A stretch of DNA of 64,000 bases from an uncultured Atopobiaceae bacterium (lineage in GTDB: Bacteria; Actinomycetota; Coriobacteriia; Coriobacteriales; Atopobiaceae): NCBI GenBank assembly GCA_947631545.1, contig CANRLS010000002.1:24965-88964 (forward strand), read 5' to 3'. Within the stretch, counting starts at the first letter, position 1, and each line of letters begins with the position of its first letter. The notes below the pieces were generated by a model that was given only the letters and a program-made list of their open reading frames with translations, did no database searches and had not been told where the DNA came from. Below, piece after piece: positions 52,027 through 60,648 of the stretch. The position numbers and the translations under genes are program-made.

Positions 52027-53379
52027 TCACGCGACCGTGAGGCCCGGGAGGTCGAGGACGCCCGTGACGTCGAGCACCTCGCGCACGCCCTCCGGAAGGT
52101 TCCTCAGCTCGAGCGATCCGAGCTTTCGAAGCAGCCGCATGACGACGCGGATGCCCGCGCTCGAGAGGTAGGTGAGCTCCGAGAAGTCGAGGACGAGCGC
52201 ATCCGCCCCCTCGTCGACCGTGGATTCGAGCTTGCCCCCCACGGCCTCGGCGTTGTTCGTGTCGAGCCGATCCTTCAACCAGGCCGTCACGTGGCCGGCC
52301 CCGGCGATTCTCAGGAACTCGTCCTCGTAGGCGCCGCCCTCGACCTTCGCCGGCTCCGCGTCCGCCGCGGCGCTCGGGCCCTTCAGGTAGACCCCTCGCG
52401 CCCGCTGGTCGCACACCCTGTCGTAGCCGGCGCTCCAGTCATCGTCCATGAACTGCTGGAGCATGCTCTGGCGCGCCCGCTCGAGGTTGCCGGACCCCAT
52501 GCCGAGGCGATCCACGTTCATGATGATGCAGAGGGACCGGAGCTGGTCAAGGCGCACGAAGGGCACGAGGAGCTCATCGAAGTCCTCGGGAAACGGCAGA
52601 TGCAGCTCGTAGCCGATCCTGAAGAAGGGCACCAAATCCTCGACGAGGACCTCTGCCCTCGGCTTGGGCCAGAGGTAGCCGCCCCGCATCCATGAGACCA
52701 GGGCCGAGACGATGTCCGACATGAAGTAGCCGTAGGCGCAGTCGTCGAAGTCGAAGATCCAGACGTTGTGGCCGTCCATGAAGTAGTTGCGATCGTGGAA
52801 GTCGCCATGGATGATCCCGTAGTGCTCGACATCCTTCGGCACCTGTCGGATCCGGGCGCTCACCTCCTCGAGGCGCTCGTAGACCTCGGGCGCCACCTTG
52901 TCCCTCGTCCTCTCGACGAGCTCTTCGGCGCGCTCGTCGAAGCGGGCGAGCGGGAACCTCAGCCCCTCGGCGATCGCGTCCTTGCCGGCGGCGTGGATGC
53001 GGCCCAGGAGGTCGCCCACGACGATGAGGTCGATGGGACCGATGTCGTCGGCGGCCCTGACGTTTCCCTTGGCGGTGCGGAACATCGAGGTGCGGTAGCT
53101 CGTGCCGTCGGCCTCGAACTCCTCGAAGAGGTTGCCCCGCCTGGAGGGCGATGGCTCGCAGACCGTGTCGGAGAAGCTCTTGAGGTCATCCACCCAGAGG
53201 AGCTCGCCCAGGGCCTGCTCGCGCGACTTCTCCGCCCCGACGCTCACCCGCACCATGTAGGGGCTCTCGGGGAAGACGAAGGCGTAGTTTCGGGTCGAGA
53301 AGTGCTGCTCAGCCTTCTCGATGTCGAGGCCGTAGAGCTCGATGAGCCTCTCGCGAAGCCCGGCGAAGCGCTCGTCCAT
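52027..53379 (-). CDS. APH-like kinase with C-terminal STAS domain
   Basis: 450 residues. Residues 1-335 are an aminoglycoside phosphotransferase/choline-kinase fold: catalytic HGDFHDRN with H191, D193, N198, and metal motif D210-F-D212. Residues about 360-450 are a STAS domain with DRLDTNNAEA and TYLSSAGIRVVM (Ser407 predicted phosphosite). I see no antibiotic-resistance context; the kinase could phosphorylate a small molecule or protein, with the STAS domain as regulator. A PF01636-type kinase fused to STAS in this order is uncommon. The following 427-base gap (53380-53806) holds only a repeat remnant. Confidence 0.88.
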   Translation of the reverse strand: MDERFAGLRERLIELYGLDIEKAEQHFSTRNYAFVFPESPYMVRVSVGAEKSREQALGELLWVDDLKSFSDTVCEPSPSRRGNLFEEFEADGTSYRTSMFRTAKGNVRAADDIGPIDLIVVGDLLGRIHAAGKDAIAEGLRFPLARFDERAEELVERTRDKVAPEVYERLEEVSARIRQVPKDVEHYGIIHGDFHDRNYFMDGHNVWIFDFDDCAYGYFMSDIVSALVSWMRGGYLWPKPRAEVLVEDLVPFFRIGYELHLPFPEDFDELLVPFVRLDQLRSLCIIMNVDRLGMGSGNLERARQSMLQQFMDDDWSAGYDRVCDQRARGVYLKGPSAAADAEPAKVEGGAYEDEFLRIAGAGHVTAWLKDRLDTNNAEAVGGKLESTVDEGADALVLDFSELTYLSSAGIRVVMRLLRKLGSLELRNLPEGVREVLDVTGVLDLPGLTVA

Positions 53380-53516
53380 GGCGCTCCCTCCTCAGGTCAT
53401 GGCCGTCCGCGGATGCCAGGCGGCGAGGCGAAGCCCGCCGCCGTGCCCTTGCCAAGTGTGCCATGCCGAAGCGCCGGATGCGCCGCCCATGTCGACGGTG
53501 GCGCGTCCGGCGCTAC

Positions 53517-53585
53517 GTCGGGCGAGCCCCAGAAGGCGACGCCCTCGCGCTCCCACCCCATCCCCGCGAGCGACGCCGCCTCGGC
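53517..53585 (-). pseudogene. Remnant of a wall-binding repeat
   Basis: On the minus strand a 23-residue stretch containing MGWEREGVAFWG resembles the end of the repeat unit in the protease at 43304 (LGWKDEGVAFHSEN). No start, signal peptide or other repeat units remain. It may be a relic of a third secreted protein; the rest of the 427-base gap shows nothing. Confidence 0.35.
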
Positions 53586-53806
53586 TCCGTCCCTGCCGCG
53601 TGCGGAGTGGAGAAGCCGTGGAAGGCCCGGTCGTCTCCTGCGCATCCTGCCATGCCATGCTATGAACTCACCGGCAGGCGCCTCGCGATGCGCCTCGCGC
53701 GCGCCGCGCCCGATCCGGAGCGCGCATCGCTCGCCTCCCTCGTGGCCGGCGAACTCCCAGGCCCAGGGCGCGTCCCCGTCCCCAAGAACCCCATGAAGGG
53801 AGCATC

Positions 53807-54961
53807 ATGCCCACGACCATCCAGCTATCCGGTCGCATCGACACCAACAACGCCGCCGAGGCGGAGGAGCGCATCATCGCCGAGGCGGGCGATGGGCGCG
53901 ACATCGTCCTCGACGCCTCCGACCTCGAGTACATCTCCAGCGCGGGCCTCCGCATGGTGATGCGCCTCGCCAAGCGCTTCGACGGCCTCTCCGTGACCGA
54001 GGCCTCGCCCGAGGTCTTCGAGGTCTTCCAGATGACGGGCATCGATCGCATCCTGCCCATCGCCAAGCGCCTCCGCGAGATCTCCCTCGAGGGCTGCGAG
54101 GTCATCGGCAGGGGCGGCCACGGAACGGTCTATCGCCTGGACGAGGAGACCATCGCCAAGGTCTATCGCCCCGGCACGCCCCTCGAGACGGTCGAGCACG
54201 AGGTCAAGAACGCCAAGGACGCCCTCGTCGCGGGCGTCCCCACGGCCATCTCCTACGACATCGTGAGGGCCGACGGCGACTACGCCATCGTCTTCGAACT
54301 CGTGAACCCGGTGGCCCTCTCCTTCTCGCTCGCCGCGCATCCGGAGCGCGAGCGGGACTACGCCAGGGCCTACGCCGATCTGCTGAAGGTCATGAACTCG
54401 ACGGAGCTCGACCCCGCGGAGTACGACTCGCTCAAGCAGAGCTATCTGGACTATTGCGAGAGCGATATCACCAAGGCCGCCCTCACGGACGAGGAGCGCG
54501 CCGCGCTTCGCGCCGTCATCGAGTCGATCCCCGATCGTCGCACGATGGTCCACGGCGACTACCACCCCGGAAACGTCATGCTCCAGGGCGACGAGCCGCT
54601 GCTCATCGACATGGCCGAGATCTCCTACGGCCATCCCATCTTCGATCTGCTCTCGGCCTACCTCATGCTCGGCATCCCCAATGACGACATCACGATGCCC
54701 TCGCTCGGCCTCACGGCCGAGCAATGCCGTCGCTTCTGGCAGACCTTCCTCGAGGAGTACTTCGGGACGGACGACCCGGCGGCCATAGAAGGGCTCGGCA
54801 ACCTCATCGCCGGCTACGCGCTCGTGAAGATGGCCCTCGTGGGAAACATCGGAGCGTCCAGGGAGCCGGAGTACTACCGCGCCGTGATGCGCACCGCCAT
54901 GGAGCGCCTCTCGCCCATCGCCGATCGGCTCATCGGCGCCCTCGAGCATCTCCCCATCTAG
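53807..54961 (+). CDS. STAS domain fused to an APH-like kinase
   Basis: 384 residues in the reverse order to the gene at 52027: STAS 1-85 (RIDTNNAAEA, EYISSAGLRMVM, Ser45 predicted phosphosite), then a phosphotransferase domain 95-384. The kinase has a glycine loop GRGGHG (101-106), K118, catalytic HGDYHPGN (H249, D251, N256) and metal D268. It is a complete kinase by motif. Similar STAS-kinase arrangements are known in a few paralogous families, but their role is not established. The RBS is AAGGGAGC. Confidence 0.88.
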   Translation: MPTTIQLSGRIDTNNAAEAEERIIAEAGDGRDIVLDASDLEYISSAGLRMVMRLAKRFDGLSVTEASPEVFEVFQMTGIDRILPIAKRLREISLEGCEVIGRGGHGTVYRLDEETIAKVYRPGTPLETVEHEVKNAKDALVAGVPTAISYDIVRADGDYAIVFELVNPVALSFSLAAHPERERDYARAYADLLKVMNSTELDPAEYDSLKQSYLDYCESDITKAALTDEERAALRAVIESIPDRRTMVHGDYHPGNVMLQGDEPLLIDMAEISYGHPIFDLLSAYLMLGIPNDDITMPSLGLTAEQCRRFWQTFLEEYFGTDDPAAIEGLGNLIAGYALVKMALVGNIGASREPEYYRAVMRTAMERLSPIADRLIGALEHLPI

Positions 54962-55094
54962 GGCCTCTGGCCCAAGCGCGCGGAGCGCCCGAGCGGGAAG
55001 CCGCCGGCATCCTTCGGCCCCGCACGACCGTCTCCCCATCTCGCGAGCCCCGTCTTCCCGGTCTCGCGAGTCCTCTCCTCTCGTCTCGGACGTC

Positions 55095-55114
55095 CCCCCT
55101 GCCGAGGCAGGGGG
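55095..55114. repeat. GC-rich hairpin in the gap after the STAS-kinase gene
   Basis: CCCCCTGCC and GGCAGGGGG flank two bases, giving an 8-bp stem with a CGAG loop. The 308-base gap (54962-55269) contains no gene I can support. Terminator-like but without a U-tract. Confidence 0.45.
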
Positions 55115-55269
55115 AGAAGGGCGCTCGGCCCCTGCGGCGAGCGGGGCGCGCGGCTGGCGCCATCGGAGGTGCGGTAGGGGCCGGGAGCGCCTCGCACGGC
55201 TCCCATCCCATCACGGGTAGCGCCTCCGATGAGGGAGAATGGTTCCAGTCACGGCACGAGGGAGGAAGC

Positions 55270-56526
55270 ATGAAGAAGGATCAGGAGCTCCGAGAGCAGA
55301 CGAACCCGACCTTCGCGACGGCCCGGATGACGGCCCGCTATCTCGCGGATGGCGGGAGCGAAGCCGCGGAGCGGCTCATCGCCCGACTGGGGATTCCCCG
55401 CGAGGCCGAGAAGCCCAACCCCATCGAGACCTGGAGCCGTCTCGTCGTCATCGCCCGCTACGATGCGTCGGACGCCTTCATCGCGGCCTTTCCCTCGCCG
55501 ACCGTCGTGGACCTCCCCTGCGGCTTCACGCCACGGGGGCTCGAAGGCGTCTACGCGAACCGCCGCTACCTCGGCCTCGATCTCCCGGCCGTGATCGACG
55601 CCATGAAGATCGCCGTGCCCGCCCTGCTCGATGACGAGGGCATCACGGCCGATGTCTCGTACCGTGGCGCCGATGCCACCAATTACGCCTCGGTGAGAGC
55701 CGCGCTCGAGGGCGCGGCGGGTCCGCTCTGCATCACGACGGAGGGGCTGCTCACCTACCTCACCGATACCGAGCTCGACGAGATGTGCGACGTCATGCAC
55801 CGCGTGCTTGAGGAATTCGGCGGCGTCTGGGCGACACCCGATCCGGATATGGCGCCCCTCACGCTGGGAGTCCTCAAGGCCGCTCTTGGCGAGGAGGCCC
55901 TGCGATCCATGCGCGAGTCGGCCGCCGGCCTCGAGAGCATGGCCGATGGGGCCGTCGGGAGAAACGCCGCGACCGTCGGCGTCGGCGATGCCGGCGCGAA
56001 TGGGACCGGGGCCGTCGAGGCGTACTTCGAGTCCCAGGGCTTCGCCGTCGAGCGGCGGGGGCTCCTCGACTACCTCGAGGGCTCGAGCTGCTTCGCCGAC
56101 GTTCCCGCCGCTTCGTCGGATGCGGTCCGCAAGGCCTTCGGCGACGCATCGCTCTGGCTCATGAGCGTGCCCGAGGGAGCCGTCGTCTCTCCCGAGGACT
56201 CGTCCGCGCGCCTCGACGCCAAGGATTTCATCGTCGAGGCCGAATGGGCGGGAACGACCCTTCGCCTGGGGCTCCAGGGGCGCCTCGATTCCATCAGCGC
56301 GCCGGAGCTCCTGGACTTCTACGATCACCAGACCAAGCTCATCGGCCCCAAGGACGTGGTGGTGGATGCGGCCGACCTGGCCTACATCTCGTCCGCGGGC
56401 ATCCGGACGCTGCTCATCTTCGCCAAGCGCGTCGGCGAGGGGCACGTCGTCGTACTCCACGCCGACGACTTCATGCGCCGCGTGCTCGACGAGACCGGTG
56501 CGGCCGCCTTCCTCGGCATCGAATAG
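55270..56526 (+). CDS. SAM-dependent methyltransferase with C-terminal STAS domain
   Basis: 418 residues. The N-terminal 300 residues resemble the leucine carboxyl methyltransferase/PPM family: motif I VVDLPCGFTPRG (79-90), acidic D104 at the end of beta 2 (YLGLDLP), and TTEGLLTYL. The C-terminal 95 residues are a STAS domain with GRLDSISAPELLDF and AYISSAGIRTLLIF (Ser375 predicted phosphosite). The substrate is unknown. ATG 55270 follows GAGGGAGGAAG. It is the third enzyme-STAS fusion of the cluster. Confidence 0.85.
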   Translation: MKKDQELREQTNPTFATARMTARYLADGGSEAAERLIARLGIPREAEKPNPIETWSRLVVIARYDASDAFIAAFPSPTVVDLPCGFTPRGLEGVYANRRYLGLDLPAVIDAMKIAVPALLDDEGITADVSYRGADATNYASVRAALEGAAGPLCITTEGLLTYLTDTELDEMCDVMHRVLEEFGGVWATPDPDMAPLTLGVLKAALGEEALRSMRESAAGLESMADGAVGRNAATVGVGDAGANGTGAVEAYFESQGFAVERRGLLDYLEGSSCFADVPAASSDAVRKAFGDASLWLMSVPEGAVVSPEDSSARLDAKDFIVEAEWAGTTLRLGLQGRLDSISAPELLDFYDHQTKLIGPKDVVVDAADLAYISSAGIRTLLIFAKRVGEGHVVVLHADDFMRRVLDETGAAAFLGIE

Positions 56527-56574
56527 ATCCGAGGCTGCGGCGAGGGCGGCGGCGTCCGCAGCGCCCGTCGAGGG

Positions 56575-57486
56575 CTAACCCTCCGAGATGCTTCGCTGCA
56601 CGAGTTCGCGCAGCTCCGCCGTGCTGAAGCGCCGGGGCCTCCTCACCTCGGCCACTCGCGCCCTCAGCTCGGTCAGGCGTCGCGACGGCACCTGCAGCAC
56701 CTCGCCATCGTCGAGCGTCGCGCCCGAATCCGCGAGCGTCCGCAAGTGCCAGGCATTCACGAGGTAGGAGCGGTGCAGGCGCACGAACTCGCCGCCGAGG
56801 CGCCGCTCGATGGCGCTGATGCCCTCGTTCACCTCGAAGCTCTCGTCCAGGCAATGGATGATGGACTTCCGTCCCCTGGCCTCGACGTAGCGGATGCTCT
56901 CGGCGCCCACGAAATGGGAGATGCGCTTGTCGTCGCGGAATTCCAGGAGCGGCTCCTCGAGGAGCTCCTCCGATCCCTGCCACAGGTCCAGATCGTCCGA
57001 TCGCGAGGCCGGCTCCTGGGCGTCCTGGCCGCCCGCGAGGAAGGAGACCTCGAGGGAGAGGAGCTCGGGATCGCCATCGGCGAGCGACCATTGGAAGCAG
57101 AGGCGCGCCGTCGTGATACGAGGCGCCTTCGCCTGGGCGCCCTCGCTCAGGAAGAGGTGGAGCGTTGAGAGGACGCAGCAGCAGTCCGCCGTCATGGGCA
57201 GGGCGACGAAGGCTTGGCGCATGAGGACGATGCGAACGTCGTCCTCGCGGATGGTGCGGTTGATCCGCAGGTACTCCTCCACGCCGTAGCCGGCCTGCGC
57301 GGGGCCGGGACCGAGGAAGACGCCGCCTACGGCGAAGAGGTCGGCGTTCGACTCGCCCGCGCCGTCCATGAGGTCGTAGGCGAACTTCCGCGAGAGGTTC
57401 ACGAGGGCCGACTTCGCTTCGGCCGAGAGCTCGACCTGCGCGCCTGGCGCCCTCCTGGTGGCTCCGGATGCCGTCCGTTCAGCCAT
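56575..57486 (-). CDS. LytTR regulator with N-terminal SnoaL-like domain
   Basis: 303 residues. The C-terminal 100 residues are a LytTR DNA-binding domain: GAESIRYVEARGRKSIIHCL, then AIERRLGGEFVRLHRSYLVNAWHL near 230-255. The N-terminal part (about 25-165) has the size and pattern of a SnoaL/NTF2-like fold with several cysteines (ADCCCVL). No receiver domain or phosphoacceptor Asp is evident, so it may sense a ligand rather than a kinase. LytTR proteins often control peptide bacteriocins and quorum sensing. It is next to the export operon. Confidence 0.83.
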   Translation of the reverse strand: MAERTASGATRRAPGAQVELSAEAKSALVNLSRKFAYDLMDGAGESNADLFAVGGVFLGPGPAQAGYGVEEYLRINRTIREDDVRIVLMRQAFVALPMTADCCCVLSTLHLFLSEGAQAKAPRITTARLCFQWSLADGDPELLSLEVSFLAGGQDAQEPASRSDDLDLWQGSEELLEEPLLEFRDDKRISHFVGAESIRYVEARGRKSIIHCLDESFEVNEGISAIERRLGGEFVRLHRSYLVNAWHLRTLADSGATLDDGEVLQVPSRRLTELRARVAEVRRPRRFSTAELRELVQRSISEG

Positions 57487-57623
57487 GATCCCTCCCGCTA
57501 TTGCGCCGAGCTTTCAGGCCGACTGTACCCGCGGTCGCCCACTTGGGCAATCTAGCTCGGATGATCCCAACGCCAATCGTCGTTTCATGACGGAATCGGC
57601 ATCATTCGTGCCGCAGGCGCACA

Positions 57624-57660
57624 GAACGGGGACGGGGCGCTCGGCACCCCGTCCCCGTTC
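57624..57660 (-). terminator. Strong 14-bp hairpin after the AIM24 gene
   Basis: GAACGGGGACGGGG and its exact complement surround a 9-base loop, 23 bases downstream of the AIM24 stop on the minus strand. No U-tract follows. It is well placed to end or stabilise the export-operon transcript before the LytTR gene. Confidence 0.6.
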
Positions 57661-57683
57661 CCTTCGAGCTCTCGGATCCGGCG

Positions 57684-58358
57684 CTAGCTGCTCACGGGCA
57701 GGTGCGCGGCGATGACGTCGACGATGTTCGCGAGCGGCATCGTCTGCAGCCACACGTGGCCGGGGCCGGTGACCTTGGTGTTGTGGAGCCCCTCGCCGCC
57801 GAAGAGGACGTTCTTGGCGCCCCGGATGCGCTCCACGTCCATGGTGACGCCGCCGGTGAAGCCGACGACGTTGCCGGAGTCGACGAGCATCGACTGGCCG
57901 GCCGCGAGATCGTAGTCCACGAGCTCGCCATCGCACTCGATGAAGACGATGCCGTTGCCGGAAAGGCGCTGCATGATGAAGCCCTCGCCGCTGAAGAGGC
58001 CGCTCCCGAACTTCTTGCGGAACTCCACCGAGAGCTCGACGCCCATGGTGGAGGCGAGGAACGCCATCTTCTGCACGACGTAGGTGTGCTGGGCATCCAC
58101 CTGGAGGGGGATGATCTTGCCCGGGAAGCTCGCGCCGAAGGCGATCATGCCGGGCTTCTGGGCGGTGTAGATGTTCTGGAACATCGATTCGCCCGACATG
58201 GCGCGGCCGAGCGCCTTCTTGACGCCGCCGCCCTTGGTCTCCATGGTCATCACGGGATCCATCCAGGCCATGGAGCCCTTCTCGGTCCGCATGGCCTCGC
58301 CCGCCTCGAGATGGCAGACGACTGCGGGATAGGGCTCGCCGACGATCTCGTACCTCAT
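57684..58358 (-). CDS. AIM24 family protein
   Basis: 224 residues of the AIM24/TIGR00266 family, a beta-helix-like fold. VCHLEAGEAMRTEKGSMAWM, GGGVKKALGRAMSGESMF, and the C-terminal FGGEGLHNTKVTGPGHVWL are typical. The molecular function in bacteria is unknown. It is 91 bases downstream of the second ABC transporter on the same strand and probably belongs to that operon. RBS GGGGGAGGAA. Confidence 0.9.
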   Translation of the reverse strand: MRYEIVGEPYPAVVCHLEAGEAMRTEKGSMAWMDPVMTMETKGGGVKKALGRAMSGESMFQNIYTAQKPGMIAFGASFPGKIIPLQVDAQHTYVVQKMAFLASTMGVELSVEFRKKFGSGLFSGEGFIMQRLSGNGIVFIECDGELVDYDLAAGQSMLVDSGNVVGFTGGVTMDVERIRGAKNVLFGGEGLHNTKVTGPGHVWLQTMPLANIVDVIAAHLPVSS

Positions 58359-58449
58359 CGTTCCTCCCCCATAGATCGTGTTCGCTGTCGCTGAGCCCGG
58401 TGGGCCCTCCCCCTATCGTGCTCTTCGAACCGGCCATCCGCGACCGCTC

Positions 58450-60636
58450 CTACGCCTCGCCCTCCTCCAGCTGCTGGCGCTTCACGAGCGTGTAGAACTT
58501 GCCGCGCTTGGCCATGAGCTCCTCATAGGTCCCATCCTCGGCGATGCCGCCGTTCTCGAGCAGCACGATTCGGTCACAGGTCCGGATGGTCGAGAGGCGG
58601 TGGGCCACGACGATGCGCGTGCACTTGAGGGTGTCGAGCGATTCGGAGACGATCCTCTGGGTGATGTTGTCGAGCGCGCTCGTGGCCTCGTCGAAGATGA
58701 GGATGCTCGGCTTGGGGGCGATGGCGCGGGCGATCATGAGCCGCTGGCGCTGCCCGCCCGAGACGCCCCCGCCGCCTTCCGAGACCATCGTGAACATGCC
58801 CATGGGCATGGCGCGGATGTCGTCGGCGATGCCCGCCAGCTCGGCCGCCTCCCAGGCGTCGTCCATCGTGAGCAGGGGGGCGCTGATGATGATGTTGTTG
58901 AAGATATCGCCCTGGAAGAGCTTGCCGTCCTGGAGCACGACGCCGATGTGCTTGCGGAGCGAGGCCACGTCCACCGCGGAGATGTCGCGCCCGTCGTAGT
59001 AGATGGCGCCGCGGTTGGGCTTCTCGAAGCCCAGGAGCAGGCGGATGAGCGTCGACTTGCCGCAGCCGCTCTTGCCGACGATGGCCACGTACTGGCCGCG
59101 CTTGATCTTGAGCGAGAGGCCGTCGAGGACGGGCTTCTGCCCCTCGCCGTAGGCGAAGGTGACGTTGTCGACCTCGACGGAGCCCGACACGCGCTCGAGG
59201 ACCGGGCGGCGCTCGTTCACCTCGGGCTCGGCGTCGAGGATGGGCCAGGTGAGCTCAAGCTGGGGCTGGATGGCGGCGATCATGAGGGTCGCCTGGGAGA
59301 GCGTCTGGAAGGCGCCCGTCACCATGCCGAAGGCCGAGGTGTAGGCCATGTAGTCGGCGACGGAGACGCCGTTCTCGTAGGCGATGAAGTACATGAAGAT
59401 GGTGCCCACGAGCGAGACCACGAGGGCGAGCGGCGTGGCGAGCCTCGCGAGGAGCGGCCCGTTGTAGATGAGCTTGGCCACGGGGGCGTAGCGCTCGGCC
59501 CAGGTGGCGAAGCCGCGGCGCTCGGCGCCGGCCAGCTTGATCTTCTGCACGCCGCCGATGAGCTCGTACTGCCAGCCCGAGAGCTTGGTGGAGAGCTTCA
59601 GCTGCTCGCGGGTCACGCGCACCTGGACGAACCCGGTGAGCAACGTCACCAGGAAGGTGAGGAGGATGATCGCGAAGGCCGGGAAGGCGAGCACGGGGGC
59701 GATGACGAAGATCTGCCCGATGTAGACGAGCGAGAAGGCGGCCGTGAGCACCGACTCGATGACGGTTCCCGTGAGCGACGTCACCACCTGGGTGAGCCCT
59801 TGGATGCGCATCACGAGGTCGCCTGGGCTGTAGTCCTTGAAGAAGCTCGCCGGGAGCCTGAGCACCCGCATCATGACGGCCGCCTCGATGGTCACGGAGA
59901 GCTTGGAGCCGATGGCCGAGAGGATGATCGTGCGGATGCCGGTGATGAGGAGCTGCGAGAACTCGACGCCGATGAGGAGCACGAAGACGGGCACGAGGAC
60001 GAAGGCGTCGTCGGCCATCGCGACCGGCCCGAAGATGATCTGGTTCACGATGGGCAGCACGAGGCCGAGGACGGCCACGATGACCGAGGTCGCGACCATG
60101 ATGGCGTAGTCGCGCTTGGAGAGCGTCCGGAGCATGAAGGCGAGGAGGTCGCGCACCTTGAGCGCGCCCGAGGGGAGCGGCCGGTAGAAGCAGAGGCCCA
60201 TCTCCTCGAGCCCGGCCTCGGCCTGCGACGTGACGCGCACCGCGCTTCCGGTCGCGGGGTCGTTGTAGCGGTAGCCGCCGTTCGACGGGATGAGGGCCAC
60301 GGGAGCGCCGTCTTTGGTGAAGCCGAGCATGGGGCCGATGGCGTCCTTGTGCCAGCCGCGCGTGAGCTTCACCTCGCGGTACATGATGCCCGTGGGGCGC
60401 AGCTGGAACTCCACGAGGTCCATCACGCCCTTGAGGCCCCTCGGCGGCTCCTTGGCCTTGAAGCCGTAGAAGGCGAGGATGGCCTCGAGGGCGGTCTCGG
60501 CCTGGCGCGCGGCGTCGTCGTCCGAGATCGCCTCGCGCCCGGTGACGGCGCTCACGAGCTTCTGGAGGGCGACGCTCATGCGGGCGTCGTCGGCCTCGCG
60601 CCGCTCCTCTATCTGGCTCTCGAACCAGCTTGCCAT
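58450..60636 (-). CDS. NHLM-type ABC transporter, permease/ATPase without peptidase (second subunit)
   Basis: 728 residues: an N-terminal soluble domain (1-160) characteristic of the NHLM bacteriocin ABC-2 protein, six transmembrane helices (about 165-450), and a nucleotide-binding domain. The NBD has Walker A GKSGCGKST near 535, signature VSGGQRQR and Walker B ILIFDEATSALD. No cysteine-peptidase domain. It would form a heterodimer with the C39-bearing protein upstream, from which it is separated by 12 bases. Exported substrates of this system are RiPP-type peptides with NHLP/Nif11-like leaders. Confidence 0.9.
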   Translation of the reverse strand: MASWFESQIEERREADDARMSVALQKLVSAVTGREAISDDDAARQAETALEAILAFYGFKAKEPPRGLKGVMDLVEFQLRPTGIMYREVKLTRGWHKDAIGPMLGFTKDGAPVALIPSNGGYRYNDPATGSAVRVTSQAEAGLEEMGLCFYRPLPSGALKVRDLLAFMLRTLSKRDYAIMVATSVIVAVLGLVLPIVNQIIFGPVAMADDAFVLVPVFVLLIGVEFSQLLITGIRTIILSAIGSKLSVTIEAAVMMRVLRLPASFFKDYSPGDLVMRIQGLTQVVTSLTGTVIESVLTAAFSLVYIGQIFVIAPVLAFPAFAIILLTFLVTLLTGFVQVRVTREQLKLSTKLSGWQYELIGGVQKIKLAGAERRGFATWAERYAPVAKLIYNGPLLARLATPLALVVSLVGTIFMYFIAYENGVSVADYMAYTSAFGMVTGAFQTLSQATLMIAAIQPQLELTWPILDAEPEVNERRPVLERVSGSVEVDNVTFAYGEGQKPVLDGLSLKIKRGQYVAIVGKSGCGKSTLIRLLLGFEKPNRGAIYYDGRDISAVDVASLRKHIGVVLQDGKLFQGDIFNNIIISAPLLTMDDAWEAAELAGIADDIRAMPMGMFTMVSEGGGGVSGGQRQRLMIARAIAPKPSILIFDEATSALDNITQRIVSESLDTLKCTRIVVAHRLSTIRTCDRIVLLENGGIAEDGTYEELMAKRGKFYTLVKRQQLEEGEA

Positions 60637-60648
60637 GGCGTCACCTCC

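Noticed and set aside
53392..53658. 88-codon minus-strand frame in the gap before 53807
   Set aside because: Composition of a non-coding frame. Only a short repeat-like stretch in a neighbouring frame was kept as a possible relic.
52027..54961. Aminoglycoside resistance genes
   Set aside because: The kinase folds resemble aminoglycoside phosphotransferases, but the STAS fusions and chromosomal signalling context do not support a resistance function.
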